Positions 1 to 13,000 of a stretch of DNA of 64,000 nt are shown here, one piece after another. The stretch's first letter is position 1. Every line of letters begins with the position of its first letter. This DNA is from Nemophila menziesii. Its lineage: Eukaryota; Streptophyta; Magnoliopsida; Boraginales; Hydrophyllaceae. The DNA is taken from assembly GCA_029959085.1 (NCBI GenBank), contig JARWIR010000062.1:2294001-2358000 (forward strand). The letters run 5' to 3'. The translations under genes were made by a program, and so were the position numbers. A model generated the notes under the pieces. The model was not told where the DNA came from. It did not search any database and worked only from the letters and a program-made list of their open reading frames with translations.

Positions 1-152
1 TAGCTGCCTAATAACTTAGATCTACTAATTGCTTAATGGTGTCATTCAAACCACAAAAACATTGAGTATCTAGGAGAAATCTAGAGTTTTACAAAAATAT
101 TTCCAAACCCTAAAAAATATGATGCAAACATAATCAACCATGAATATATTGC
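1..152. repeat. End of segment E of the unit preceding U1
   Basis: This stretch matches 14382-14545, the end of segment E before U4, almost base for base. It shares the opening TAGCTGCCTAATAACTTAGA and the later AACCCTAAAAAATATGATGC. It shows that the array continues to the left of the window. No gene is seen. Confidence 0.9.
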
Positions 153-2353
153 TTCTTTCACAAGGAAGGATTTTTCAATCTCTTTTTTCCTATGAGTTCT
201 TGTGAAGATTGGGGAATGTGTTGTAATTAAAACGAAAGGGTTAAATTTTTCTTTTATAATATCTAAGATTTTTTTTAAATCCGTATGGTTTCAATGGCTT
301 CGAAGAATAATAAATACTCCTCTTCTCTAATAATAAAATTTGTTTTCAAAACCCTTTAGATCAAAATATGTGTTTCATCAAATTTCGGTATGAATTAAAA
401 ATATTATATATTTAATTAATTAAGATTGTTTGGCGAGCTTATTGGGTTCATTTAACAGGAACCCCTTTTTAGTCCATCCAAATTTTTCTTCTAAAACCTT
501 ACAAAACCCTATATTACATTTTAAAAATAAAGCTCCGCCTATCACATTACCAAAACCCAGTGATTATAAACATATTTACACCTCTATAATTTATATTAAT
601 GAACCATTTTGCTTCCTCTTCTTCTATACAATATCATATACATTATTTTCCTCCCCCACCTTCTGAAAACAAAAGTAAACAATGTATGAACTAATTTCCT
701 CATATGAGGAACCGAAAATTCAAAAAACTTTAACCCTTTTTGTTAGGACCTGACAGATTTATATATGCTGAAGACAACTACTTGATTTATAATGGTAGAA
801 ATGATGGCGTATATATTGCAAAACCAATCATAGTAGTTTGTTTTTGGTCAAAGTTAAATAAAATAGTTGTATTAAATTCTAAGGAAACTACGACTACACA
901 GCAGAAGCCAGAGAGACAATATTTTATACTTGGCTTAGTGTTTTGGGTAAATATAATCTATACCTATATATATTTCAATTTAAATGTTTTTTTGATATTT
1001 GTTTTATTTAATGTCATGTATATAAATTTGTCTGTGATGTATGTATGTATGTGTGTCTCAATTAATCTTTTCATTTTTTCAATTTCTAAACAGGTTATAT
1101 ATGTTAGTATTTGTATCATGGTATCAGTTTCTTGACTAGAACAATATTGATTCAAAAATGTTGTCAAAACATAGATAATTTATTAAAGAAGCAAAATTTT
1201 TGCAGTGGTGATGGATTTTATTATTTAAGTCAAAAGGATGGTTATATTTTAATTTTGAATTGGACAGGTGTGACATAAAAGAACTAAGTGATTGATAAAT
1301 TATGTACTTCTAGTAAGTGATTGAATTGAATTGATATTAAATTTGAATTTAATTCTAAACAAGATCTACTAAGTTATACATTTTGAATGGAACTTTATGT
1401 TCCTCTCCAGATAGGAGAAGTTGACATTATATATACTATCATTGTTTACTATTATATTGATATGGAATTTGAATCCAAAGGAGATCTATTAGAAACATGT
1501 GGTCTTGTTATTTATTTTATGCTTTTTAAAATTTTGTTATTATTTTTTAATTTAATAAATTTAGACAGTTTGGTACTTTATAGAAATGTTCTTTTAAATT
1601 TTATAGACCATTATTTTATCTTTATTATACAATTGTGCCTCTATATTTGTGATAATCGATATGTAGATATTAGTTGATGTACTTGTAACATTCTTAGAAA
1701 TAAATTGGATTTCGAGATCCATCATTTACGTATTAATATTTTTACAAATAAAATTATTTTTGTTTGGTTTTATGTTTTTTTTATAAGACCATATAAATAT
1801 GTTTTATCCTTGATAGTAAGATAAGGAAGAACAAAATCCATACACAATCATATAAATTTTGCTTAAATAATATTCTTTTATACTTTTGATAGGTTATTTG
1901 TTTCATGAAGAACTTTTATTATTCAAGTGAGGAGGTCGTTGGCCATTACATTTCAAATAAGTAAGGTTCTTCTGGTATACTATAAATTTGTTGATTTTAA
2001 TATAACTTCTTTTAGATTTTTCTCTCACATTTTCTATGATAATAAAATTAAATATGATGATTGACATTAATACAGTTAAATATGAAAGTTATGAAAGACG
2101 ATTTTACTATCTTCACCATAAAAAATTAAGCTCTGAAGCTTAGCTGGATTTGCTCGGGTGTCATTCCTTGATGAGTAGACGTGACCCCTAAATCCCATCC
2201 CAATTCTGATCACTACGCTCAATGCTGAGATTTCTTTTGCTGCTCCATTTATTTTCCAATCGAATTATAAACTTAAACTAGATGTAATGAAAAATGTTCA
2301 ACGTTAGAGACTTTATAATAAAGAAGATTGTAAGAGGTGTGGCATGATGGGGA
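153..2353. repeat. Unit U1, truncated: segments A and B only
   Basis: U1 carries A and the first part of B and then passes directly into the start of the next unit at about 2354. Segments C, D, MITE and E (about 3.5 kb) are missing. The join lies at GATGGGGATTTCTTTCAC, where GGGGATTT of segment B runs into TTTCTTTCAC of the next A, with about 3 shared bases. U1 is closest to U4 (14546-16750). Outside the gene-like fossil at 682-1278 the DNA is AT-rich and non-coding. Confidence 0.9.
682..1278 (+). pseudogene. Segment-A gene fossil, U1 copy
   Basis: A short ATG frame (MYELISSYEEPK, from 682) is followed after a frameshift by a conserved frame at about 746-950 containing YNGRNDGVYIAKP and KETTTTQQKPERQYFILGL. 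It reaches a GT-type splice-donor-like site (TTTTGGGTAAATAT). After about 180 AT-rich bases a second conserved frame follows (about 1150-1278; CSGDG and QKDGYILILN types, decayed) ending at TAA. I do not recognise the protein family. The same pair of frames recurs in every unit, which points to an ancestral multi-exon gene or transposon gene captured before amplification. This copy is broken by the frameshift and by replacements in the second frame. Confidence 0.5.
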
Positions 2354-2875
2354 TTTCTTTCACTACAAAGGATTTTCAATCTCTTTTATCTATGAGCTTT
2401 TATGATGATTGGAAGATGTGTTGTAATTATACCTAAAGGGTTAAATTTTTATTTTATATAATCCAAGAATATTTTAGACTAGTAAGGTTTCAATGGCTTC
2501 GAAAGAATAATAAATACTCCTTTCCCTTAATGATAAAATTATTTTTCAAAACCCGTTATATCAAAATATATGTTTTGTCAATTTTTTGTAGGAATTAAAA
2601 ATATTATATATTTAATAAGTTTAGATTTTTTGGCACGAGCTTAGTTCATTGGATTCAAATGACAAGGCCCATTTTTAGTCCAACCGAAATTTGCTTCTAG
2701 AACTTCACAAACCCTAGATTATGTTTTAAAAATAAAGCTCCGCCGTCACATTACCGAAACCTAGTGATTATAAACATTTTACACCTCTATAATTTATATT
2801 AATGAACCATTTAGCTTTCTCTTCTTTGTACAAAATCATATGCTTCTTATTCTTCCCCCTACCCTCTGAAAAAAA

Positions 2876-3427
2876 ATGGTTGAACTAATTTCCTCATATA
2901 AGGAACCAAATTTCTAAAACCTTGAACCCTTTTTGTTAGGATCTGACACATTTATATATGTGGAAGAAAACTACTTGGTTCAAAATTGTGGAAAAGATAG
3001 TGTACACACTCCAAAACCAACCATAGTAGTTTATTTTATGTCCAAGTCAAATAAAATGGTTTTATTAAATTCTATGGAAACTACTACTACACATCATAAG
3101 CCAAAGAGACAATACTTTATACTTGGCTTAGTTTATTGGGTAAATATACTCCATACCTATATATATAATATTTTTTTAAATTTTTTTATGATATTTGTTT
3201 ATTTAATGTCATGTATATAAATTTTTCTGTGATTTATGTATGTATGTGTGTCTCAATTAATTTTGTTATTTTTCGTTTTCTTGACTAAAACAAGATTTAT
3301 AGAAATATATTTTGAAAATATAGATCAATTATTTAAGAGGCCAGATTTTTGTAGTGGTGATGGATTTAACTGTTTAGGTCAAAAGGATGGTTATATTTTA
3401 ATTCTAAATCGGATAGGTGTGACATAG
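2876..3427 (+). pseudogene. Segment-A gene fossil, U2 copy
   Basis: The ATG at 2876 (MVELISSYKEPNF) is followed by an in-frame TAA after 13 codons. The conserved frame runs on from 2933 (LGSDTFIYVEENYLVQN, PKPTIVVYF, HKPKRQYFILGLVYW) to a donor-like TTGGGTAAATATA. After an AT-rich gap with polypyrimidine and a TTCTTGACTA end, the second conserved frame (FENIDQLFK, CSGDGFNCLGQKDGYILILN, IGVT) ends with TAG at 3425-3427. The two frames could be exons, but with a GTAAAT donor and the ACTAG acceptor seen in sister units the reading phase does not fit. The exon model is therefore tentative. Family unknown. Confidence 0.5.
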
Positions 3428-5500
3428 AGGAACAAAGTGGTTGAAAAATTAGGTACTTCTAGTATGTGTAGTGGTATCTAATAAATTGATGTTTTATTTG
3501 GATTTTATTATAAACAAGATCCATATGTTATACGTTTTGAATGGAACTTTATGTTCCTCCCTAGATAGGAGAATTTGACATTTTATATACTATCATCGTT
3601 TACTATTATATTGATTTTGAATTCTCCTCCAAAGGTGAAACATTAGAAACATATATAGTTTGGTGATCTTTTTTTATTTTTACTTTTTTATACTTTGTAA
3701 GATTTGTTATTATTTTTTAATTTAAAATATTTAGAAAGTTAGGTACTTTATGGAAATGTTCTTTTAAAATTTTAAATTCTATAGACCAATTTTTTATCTT
3801 TATTATACGAATGTGTCTCTATATTTGTGATAATAGATAGGTAGATATTAGTTGATGTACTTGTCTTAGAAATAAATTGGATTTCGAGATCCATATTAAT
3901 ATTTTAAAGAATAAAATTATTTTTGTTTGGATATATATTTCTTTTATAAGACCATATAAATATGTTTTCTCCTTGATAGTATGATAAAAGAAGAACAAAA
4001 ATCCATTCACAATCATATAAATTTGATTAAATAATATTCGTTTATACTTTTGATAGATTATTTGTTACGTGAAGAACTTTTATTGTTCAAATGACAAGGT
4101 CGCTGGCCATTACATTTCAATAAAGTAAGGTTTTCCTTCTGGTATACAATAAATTTATGGACTTTAGTATAATTCTTTTAGGTTTTTCTCTCACATTTGC
4201 TTTGATAATATAATTAAATATATTGATTAGTTATTAATACAGTTAAATATGAAACTTTTAAAAGGTGATCTGACTATCTTCACCATCAACGATAAAGCTC
4301 TGAAGCTCCAGCTGGATTTGCTCAGGTTTCATTCCTTGATGAGTAGATGAGGTCCCTAAAGACAAACCCAAACATGATTATGATCCCTACGCTCAACGCT
4401 GATAATGGAATTTGCTTTTGCTGCTCCATTCGTTTTCCTATGGAATTATAAACTTAAACGAGATGTAATGAAAAATGTTCAATGTCAGAGACCTTATGAA
4501 AAAGAGGATTGTAAGAGATGTGGCCGGATGGGTATATATATACAAATGGCTCTCACCTGGTGGGTGAAATCTTTATCTGCATTACACTCTAGTTTTACCA
4601 TAGTTATATATGGAGTCACTATGAGTTTCTTTATTAAAAAAGAGACTTTTCCTATGTCTTTTTTAACTATAAAGTCGAAGTAATATTCAGAATGTATATA
4701 TAATAAATGGTAATATTTTTGTCTTTTATTCGTTAAATTTAGTCAGAGTGATATATCTCTTTATTCCAATTTAGTCCCTCATTGTCAATAAAATTTTAAG
4801 ATTATTTCTCCATGTTTTTAAAGTGTCCTATTCTTAGTCCCTCCAGTTTAAACGAGAGAGAATCTTAACATTTCAATATGCTTGAAGTTTGCATTCTTTC
4901 TTTTGAATTTCCTATGTTACCATTATTCGGATTGTATGCCTAAAATGACGACTTTTCACATTAAAAGAATGAATATAAAGGTAATATGGTCATAATTATA
5001 ATCATGTGTACTAGATGCAAATGATAATCACATATAATGACATAGTGTAAGGTCAACTGATGTTCGAAATGTAAGACAACTTCCACCAAACAACAAGTCC
5101 AATGGGATTTTGCATCTTGAGATTTAGCAACAACAATATCGACCATATGCCATCTTCTAGCTTGACCACTAAAATGTCACCCATATGCCTTCTACTATGA
5201 CAAATAGGAATAATTTAACTTTCAACACCGAGAACTTCGACATTCACGACTAGGATTTCTAGTCAGGATCACGAGGGATTTGGCTTTTCGCAGTTTGAAA
5301 CTAAAATGCAGAAGTTATGTTAATTACTACTAACGTGGTTTGAACTCGGATTCCGCTTAGGAAAAACAGATTAGGTTATTCAAACCTAATTAGTTAGTCC
5401 ATGGAAGCCCTAATTAGTTTTTAATCCTATATATACCATCAAATATCATTAGCGAATCAATTTTGGCCAGAATTTAAGCTCACTCTAGTAATTTTAGAAG

Positions 5501-6370
5501 AGAAGAGGCGCATGCAGCAAAGAGAAGTGGAAGAAGAATTACATCACCCTCTTCGTGTCCTTCCTTGTTAGTTTCAAGAAACCAAGACTCAAAACTACCC
5601 GCATCATCACAAACCTTCATTGTTTTGGGACATGAAAGAAAGATATGTTTCATCATTTCTTCTGGGAGATTATAAAAGTGGTATCTTTAAGTGAAGGAGA
5701 ATTACACATTATAAAATATAACTCCAAACCAAATATTATCTTTACAACACAAAAATATAAAAAAATGTTTTATGGGTACTTTTTCATACCAAATTGTTAT
5801 TCAAAACGATGTATATGTAGGGCTGTTAGATGATGAAGGTTTCGTAAATTTTTAGTTTTAAGGGAGTAATAACTTGATAGCTTGAATTTGTCTTATAGCA
5901 TCCCTTAGTTGAATGAGATGAAATAACTTTATCTTCCTCCTCCAAAGAATGGAACGGGATACAGACAATGAATTTCAATGAACCTGAAACATTTTTAAAA
6001 TAAGCTTAGTAGTTCTACCTAATCCATTAGCACATAGGAGTTCCCATAACTTTTGAACATTTTCAAAATCTTGTAGTTTGATCAGGATATGATCTGATAT
6101 CCATTTGTCACTCCAATAATCAATCATCGTTCCATTCAGATTCCCATGATGCATCCACATTTAAAAACCTTTCTAACGACCATGAGTCTTGTCTAGGTCG
6201 AAGACAAAATTTCTTTGTTTTGGAGAGTAACAGAAAGAGTTATTTGGGAAACATAGTCCCTTAAGATATTTTAAAACAAAATAAACAAGTTTCTTGAGAA
6301 GCCGCAAAGCAATAGATGGTAGGATTGTTATGTTCATTGCTTCAAATTTTCGGAAACCCATTCGTCAATT
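5501..6370 (-). pseudogene. LINE ORF2 C-terminal fossil (segment D), U2
   Basis: Read on the minus strand, the blocks follow the order usual downstream of the reverse transcriptase domain of plant L1 LINEs. First comes MGFRKFEAMNITILPSIALR, a match in kind to the GGLGFRxxxxFNxALLAKxxWRLL signature, with KGLCFPNNSF further on (6361-6173). Next is WMHHGNLNGTMIDYWSDKWI (6160-5975), the WxxGNGxxIxxWxDxWI signature. Last is a zinc-binding-like block (about 5700-5550) with HIFLSCPK-type spelling. Small shifts and stops separate the blocks, so it is dead. The endonuclease and reverse transcriptase parts are absent. The same fossil recurs in U3, U5 and U7-U11, so it was part of the unit before amplification. 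Confidence 0.75.
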
Positions 6371-6456
6371 CTATTTTATTGTCTTGATTTAGCTGTAGGA
6401 TTTCGAAAGAATCCTTTTATTTTGACCCCAAATATAACATAAACTCGCCACCATTC

Positions 6457-6920
6457 TCGATAGGTAGGGATGTAAACGAACCGAGTCGAGCCGAATACTA
6501 GATGTGCAATCTTGTTTGTTAAGATTTACGAGTCGAGTCGGGCCAAACTCAAATTTTAACGAGTCGATCCGAGCTCAAATTTTAAAGCTTGTTAACATAT
6601 CAAACGAGCTTTTCTCGAGCTGGTCTCGAGTTATTAACGAATAATTTGTTATTGTATAGGTTTAATAATATATTTATAGATAACGAAAACATTAATTTAC
6701 AGATCATAAATTTTTAACGAGTTAACGAATGAGCTCGAGCGTACGTATTTTTTTAACGAACGAGTTCGAACATAATTTCATGTTTGTTTGTATAAACGAA
6801 CGAATTCGAACATACTTTCATGTTTGTTTGTATAAATGAACGAGTTCGAACGATCTTTTTACCGAGCCAAGCTCGAGTTGCTCGCGAGCGGCTTGGTTCG
6901 TTTACAGCCCTATCGATAGG
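6457..6920. mobile_element. hAT-type MITE with 8-bp TSD, U2
   Basis: The element is 6465-6912 (448 bp). Its left end TAGGGATGTAAACGAACC and the complement of its right end TAGGGCTGTAAACGAACC differ at one base. It is flanked by identical 8-bp copies of TCGATAGG (6457-6464 and 6913-6920), the target-duplication length of hAT elements. The interior is rich in GAGCTCGAG and AACGAACGAGTTCGAAC motifs and codes for nothing. It is the same insertion as in U5, U7, U8, U9 and U11. Confidence 0.93.
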
Positions 6921-8548
6921 TATGTTCCAAAGGCTTTAGGAAATTTAAAAATCAACATGAAATAATTAGAAATGGTTGGGAGCCTAACCTAATACCTAGT
7001 TCAAAATTAATGTATTAAATTATAGCCTCTTTGCACATCTAAGAATCAGAGTATTTAAGGCTAACCATGATGAGTGAGTTATCCGTGAAGAGTAAGTTAG
7101 ATAGGCTCAAACACTCTATATCAAGCTTAATCCTTTAAATATTACCCTATTTATTTGATAATTAATAAGACATGGTTGTGCTTAGTTCATGAGACTGAAA
7201 AAAATCCGAGATGGATCTCTTATCATTGAAGCCACATTTATATAATGAATAATCTCTAATCACCGAGACTACATTGGACTTACGAAGAATCCCTAATTAT
7301 CGAAGATAATTTGGACAAATGCGTATTTTTGAGGAGGAAATGCACATTAAATTTGATTACGAGAAGAGTTCCCCTATTAGTTAACTTTTGAAGATCAATA
7401 ATCATTTTTTGTACAAGATTTATTTGATCAATTAGTTATCTCTAAAATATATCTTTAAAAATATTTCAACCCAAAAATGTGATTGGCTTAGTATAACACA
7501 CAATTCATTATCTTTTCTTATTCTCCAAATAATATAGGAAATTATATGATCTTGTATTGAACTTCCATCTGTACTGAGGGGTAAAACTAACTTGTTATAT
7601 CTCAAAAAGATCCCTACAATAGAAATTAAGATTTGACGAGCCCCTTCGTCTTCTCTATTACTACAAATACTATAGAGACCCATATAGATTGACTAGGAAC
7701 AAAATAGGGCCCTAAAAAATTTCAACAACTAAAATATTTGAAACTATGATACCATTGTTGTAAACATAACTCAAAATTCAAGGAGTTTAAGGCTTATTGA
7801 AAAATGGTAGAAAAGATATATTTTTTTAAGTAAATAACATAATTTCTTAGAAATACATTGAGCTTTGGAATACATCACCAATGGTGAACAAATTTTTAAT
7901 TCATTAAATACAAAATTTAAATAATTAACAGTTGATTATCTCGGATAAATCTAGACTTTTATAAAAAGTATTTCAAAATCCTAAAAACTATGATAAAAAC
8001 ATAATTAACCATGAATATATTGTTTCTTTCACAACAAAGGATTTTCAATCTCTTTTATCTATGAGCATTTATGATGATTGGAAAATGTGATATAATTAAA
8101 CCTGAAGGGTTAAATTTTTCTTTTATATAATCTTAGAATATTTCAGACTAGTAACGTTTCAATGGCTTCGAAAGAATAATAAATACTTCTTTACCTTAAT
8201 GATAAAATTAGTTTTCAAAATCAGCTATATCAAAATATGTGTTTTGTCAATTTTTTGTATGAATTAAAAATATTATATATTTGATAAGTTTAGATTTTTT
8301 AGCCCGAGCTTAGTTCATTGGATTCAAATGACAAGGCCCCTTTTTAGTCCAACCGAAATTTGCTTCTAGAACTTCACAAACACTAGATTATGTTTTAAAA
8401 TAAAGCTCCGCCGTCACATTACCAAAACCTAGTGATTATAAACATTTTTACACCTCTATAATTTATATTAATGAACCATTTAGCTTTCTCTTCTTTGTAC
8501 AATATCATATACTTCTTATTCTTCCCCCTACCCGAAAACAAAAAAAAA

Positions 8549-9100
8549 ATGTTTGAACTAATTTCCTCATATAAGGAACCAAATTTCAAAAACCTTGAAC
8601 CGTTTTTGTTAGGATCTAACACATTTATATATGTGGAAGACAACTACTTAGTTCAAAATGGTGGAAAAGATGGTGTACACATTCCAAAACCAACCGTAGT
8701 AGTTTTTTTTAGGTCCAAGTCAAATAAAATGGTTTTATTAAATTCTACAGAAACTACTACTACACAGCATAAGCCAAAGAGACGATACTTTATACTTGGC
8801 TTAGTTTATTAGGTAAATATACTCCATACCTATATATATAATATATTTTTTAAAAACTTTATGATATTTTTTTATTTAATGTCATGTATATAAATTTTTC
8901 TATGATGTATGTATGTATGTGTGTCTCAATTAATATTGTCATTTTTCAATTTCTTGACTAGAACAAGATTGATACAAATATATTGTGAAAATATAGATCA
9001 GTTATTAAAGAGGCAAAATTTTTGTAGTGGTGATGGATTTAACTGTTTAGGTAAAAAGGATAGTTATATTTTAATTTTAAATCAGATAGGTGTGACATAG
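8549..9100 (+). pseudogene. Segment-A gene fossil, U3 copy
   Basis: This is one of the cleaner copies. The ATG at 8549 opens MFELISSYKEPNFKNLEPFL and runs on in one frame through NTFIYVEDNYLVQNGGKDG, HIPKPTVVVFF and TTTTQHKPKRRYFILGLVY, stopping at TAG where sister units have TGG (8810-8812). After about 150 AT-rich bases and a TTTCTTGACTAG end, the second frame (YCENIDQLLKRQNFCSGDG, GKKDSYILILN, IGVT) closes with TAG at 9098-9100. Unknown family. The conserved reading frames against a strongly AT-rich background are the reason for calling it a gene remnant. Confidence 0.5.
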
Positions 9101-11212
9101 AGGATGAAAGTGGTTGAAAAATTAAGTACTTCTAGTATTGTGTAGTGGTATCCGATAAATTGATGTTTTATTTGGATTTTATTATAAACAAGATCCATAT
9201 GTTATACATTTTTAATGGAACTTTATGTTCCTCCCTAGATAGGAGAGGTTGACATTTTATATACTATCATTGTTTACTATTATATTGATATTGAATTTTC
9301 CTCCAAAGGTGAACCATTAGAAACATATATAGTTCGGTGATCTGTTTTTTTTCCTTTGTTATACTTTTTAAAATTTGTAATTATTTTTTAATTTTAAAAA
9401 TTTAGACAGTTAGGTACTTTATGGAAATGTTCTTTTAAAATTTTAAATTCTATAGACCAATTTTTTATCTTTATTATACAAATGTGTCTCTATATTTGTG
9501 ATAATAGATAAGTAGATATTAGTTGATGTACTTGTACTTGTCTTAGAAATAAATTGGATTTCGAGATCCATCTGTTACGTATTAATATTTTTAAAAATAA
9601 TATAAATTATTTTTGTTTGGATATATATTTCTTTTATAAGACCATATAAATATGTTTTTTCCTTGATAGTATGATAAAGAAGAACAAAAAACCATTCACA
9701 GTCATATAAATTTGATTAAATAATATTCTTTTATACTTTTTATAGGTTATTTGTTTCGTGAAGAACTTTTATTGTTCAAATGACAAGGTCGTTGGCCATT
9801 ATATTTCAATATAGTAAGGTTTTCCTTCTAGTATACAATAAATTTATGCACTTTAGTATAATTCTTTTAGATTCTTCTTTCACATTTGCTTTGATAATAT
9901 AATTAAATATGATGATTAGTTATTAATACAATTAAATATGAAACTTTTAAAAGGTGATCTGACTATCTTCACCATCAACGATAAAGCTCTGAAGCTCCAG
10001 CTGGATTTGCTCAGGTTTCATTCCTTGATGAGTAGATGCGGCCCCTAAAGACAAACCCAAATATGATTCCGAGCTCAACGCTGATAATGGAATTTGCTTT
10101 TGCTGCTCCATTCGTTTTCCTATCGATTATAAACTTAAACGAGATGTAATGAAAAATGTTCAATGTCAGAGACTTTATGAAAAAAAGAATTGTAAGAGGT
10201 GTAGCCGGATGGGGATATATATACAAATGGCTCTCACCTAGTGGGTGAAATCTTTATCTGCATTACACTCTAGTTTGACCATAGTTATATATGGATTCAT
10301 TATGTGTTTCTTTGTTAAAAAAGAGACTTTTCCTATGTCTTTTTTAATTATAAAGTCGAAGTAATATTAAGAATGTATATATAATTAATGGTAATATTTT
10401 TGACTTTTATTCGCCAAATTTAGTCAGGGTGATATATCTCTTTTTTTCAATTTAGTCCCTCATTGTCAATAAAATTTTGAGATTATTTCACCATGTTTTT
10501 GAAGTATCCTACTCTTAGTCCCTCCGATTTAAACGGGAGAGAATCTTAACATTTAAATATGCTTGAATTTTGCATTCTTTCTTTTGAATTTCCTATGTTA
10601 CCATTGTTCAGATTGTATGCCTAAAATGACGACTTTTCACATTAAAAGAATAAATATAAAGGTAATATGGTCATAATTAAAATCATGTGTACTAGATGCA
10701 AATGGTAATCACAGATAATGACATAGTGTAAGGTCAACTAATGTTCGAAATGTAAGACAACTTCCACTAAACAACAAGTCCAATGGAATTTTGCATCTAG
10801 GGATTAAGCAACAACAATATCGACCATATGCTATCTTCTAGCTTCACCACTAAAATGCCAACCCTATGCCTTCTACTATGATAAATAGGAAAAATTTAAC
10901 TTTCAAAACCGAGAACTTCGACATTCACAACTAGGATTTCTAGTCTGGATCACGAGGGATTTGGCATATCGCAGTTTGAAACTGAAATGCAGAAGTTATG
11001 TTAATTAATGCTATCGTAGTTTGAACAAGGATTCCACTTAGGAAAAACGGATTGGGTTATTCAAACCTAATTATTTAGCCCATGGAAGCCCTAATTAGTT
11101 TTTAAGCCTATATATACCATCAAATATTATTAGCGAATCAATTTTGTCTCAAATTTGAGCTCCCTCTAGTAATTTGAGAAGAGAAGAGGCGTATGCAGCA
11201 AAGAGAAGAAGA

Positions 11213-13000
11213 ATTAATTTTCAATACCCTTTATATCAAAATATGTGTTTTGTCAATTTTTTGTATGAATTAAAAATATTATATATTTAATAAGTTTAGA
11301 TTTTTTGGAACGAGCATAGTTCATTGGGTTCAAAACAAAGATAAACTATGTTTTGGTTTATCTTTGTTAGTGTTGATATGAATATTAAGGCTTCATTTAG
11401 TTTGATACAACTTGTATTTAAATTAAAACATTTTGATATGTATAAGAGATATTTATGTCCTATATCATATCCAATAAATTTTTGTTTCATCTGAATTGAT
11501 TATAAACAAGATCTACTAACTTATACCTTTTCAACGAACCTATATATTCTCCTATATATTCTCTTGAATTATGAGAAGTTGACATTATTTTTCTTTCATT
11601 TTTTATTGTTATATAGAAGTATACTTTGCATCCAAAGGATAGTGATCATGAACATATTTAGTTTTGTTTGTTTTTCTCCTTTTTGCTTTTTTAATTTGTC
11701 GTTATATTTTTAAAATATAAATAATTTAGTAATTTATGGAAATTTTGTTTTAAAATTTTAAATTCTTTAAAACATTTTTATTTATCATTATTATACAGAT
11801 CCATCTTTAGACTTGTGATATTAGATATAGATAATAGTTGATCTAGGATCCATTATAATATTGTTTTTGTTTTGTTTGATACCTTATTTGTAATACAATA
11901 TATATATATATGATTTACCCTTTATAGTAGGATAGGAAAGAAAAAAATCCAAGCACAAATATATAAAATATATTAGATGAATCTATTGCATGATTCGATC
12001 GTAATAATATTGGATCATACAATATTTCATGGAAGAATTTTCATATTTATATATACAATAAACAATTTCTATCTTAAAAATTTACTCATCAAGAGTAGAG
12101 ATTAAACTTCACATAAGTTACAAATTAAAGAATGACCTCAAATTACTTGAATAATTTGTTAACAATTACTAGAAGTTATAATTCTTATAGTAAATAGTTT
12201 TGCAATCGGTGTTTAGTAGTGTTCGTCTTGAGATAAAATACTATTATATGAATTTTTAACTTAATAAAATATATAAGTATGTAAAAATAGGATATATAAA
12301 TGAGGAAGGAGATATAATTGTTCATTTGAATATGGATTCGGACCTCCTAGAGAGTTGACCAAATCAGGGATAGGGTTGATAACTAGTTATTTGGAAGAAA
12401 ATTAAATCTAAAACTTCTAACCTAAATGTAAATCTTTATAATTTTAACATATAAACTTACTACCTAGAAATTTGAGTCATATAATTACCACACTATCTAA
12501 TTTTACACATAGGCGACCGATCATTCTAGCTATACTCATATGTATCCATAAAGAGTTAGGTAAACATGAGACCATCAGTGCGAATAGTAAGTTTTCTATC
12601 CTTGAAGAAGTCCACAACATTAGATGCCAAAACAATGTAACGGGTTCTCCTTCAATAATTGAATTGCACTAGAAGTTTGTTGCACTTGGAAGGAACAAGT
12701 GTCTTAACTAACTACAACAAGGAGAGAGATATTGTTGACTTATGTTCTTTGACTAAGGAAACATCACAAATGATGTCATAAGATCAATCCATCTTGTGAA
12801 CGGTTCCTTTTAATATTGTAATGTCTAGCATCACTCGAAGTTGGTCATTTATAATTACTCCAATTCTTCTTGAAAATGTTCATCAAATTTTCAACCAAGA
12901 CGATTTCCAATTTGGGCATGTATTTAGTGCCTTTCAAAGATACATTTCATTATGGATGACCAAAGGTTGCAAATGGTGATGATAACTGAAATCATGAAAA
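11213..13000. repeat. U3 replacement: A-type duplicate, diverged paralogue, then unassigned DNA
   Basis: 11213-11330 repeats segment A (TTTGTCAATTTTTTGTATGA, then TTCATTGGGTTCAAA). From about 11490 to 11930 the sequence still tracks segment A (ACAAGATCTACTAACTTATA, GAGAAGTTGACATTATTT, TTTGCATCCAAAGGATAG) but with far more differences than any other unit shows, so it is probably an older paralogue. From about 12000 to 13000 nothing matches the other units. It holds a 66-codon plus-strand open frame at 12472-12672 that I do not recognise and do not call a gene. Confidence 0.65.

Larger units (their letters stand above)
2354..8023. repeat. Unit U2, full length (reference copy)
   Basis: This is the best reference unit at 5.67 kb. 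Order: A 2354-4260, B 4261-4700, C 4701-5500, D 5501-6456, hAT MITE 6465-6912, E 6921-8023. Segment C holds the phrases AATTTAGTCCCTCATTGTCA and TAGTCCCTCCAGTTTAAACG, present in most units. Segment E (6921-8023) is AT-rich. It has one minus-strand open stretch at 7432-7683 (WRIRKDNEL type) that recurs in degraded form in other units and is of unknown meaning. Variants private to C and D, such as AGAGAAGTGGAAGAAG near 5521, are shared with U11 and not with neighbouring units. Confidence 0.93.

Noticed and set aside
1115..1130. TGGTATCAG (also near 15510 and 47582) as an LTR-retrotransposon primer-binding site
   Set aside because: Only 9 bases match the initiator-tRNA complement, the next bases (TTTC) do not, and no LTR end adjoins.
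1510..1530. Possible functional protein gene for the hydrophobic frame at 1387-1677 (and its sister at 15785-16075)
   Set aside because: Rich in I, L, F and Y as expected from AT-rich DNA, and stops interrupt the same stretch in the other units. Its first 35 codons may belong to the segment-A gene fossil, but not as an intact gene.
7432..7683. Minus-strand frame in segment E (GLYSICSNREDEG, WRIRKDNEL) as the end of another LINE
   Set aside because: The WRIxKxxNEL phrase resembles LINE C-termini, but the rest does not and the order relative to segment D is wrong for one element; evidence is too thin to call.
12472..12672. 66-codon frame in the U3 replacement as a gene
   Set aside because: No recognisable motif, no matching frame elsewhere, and length within chance for this window.
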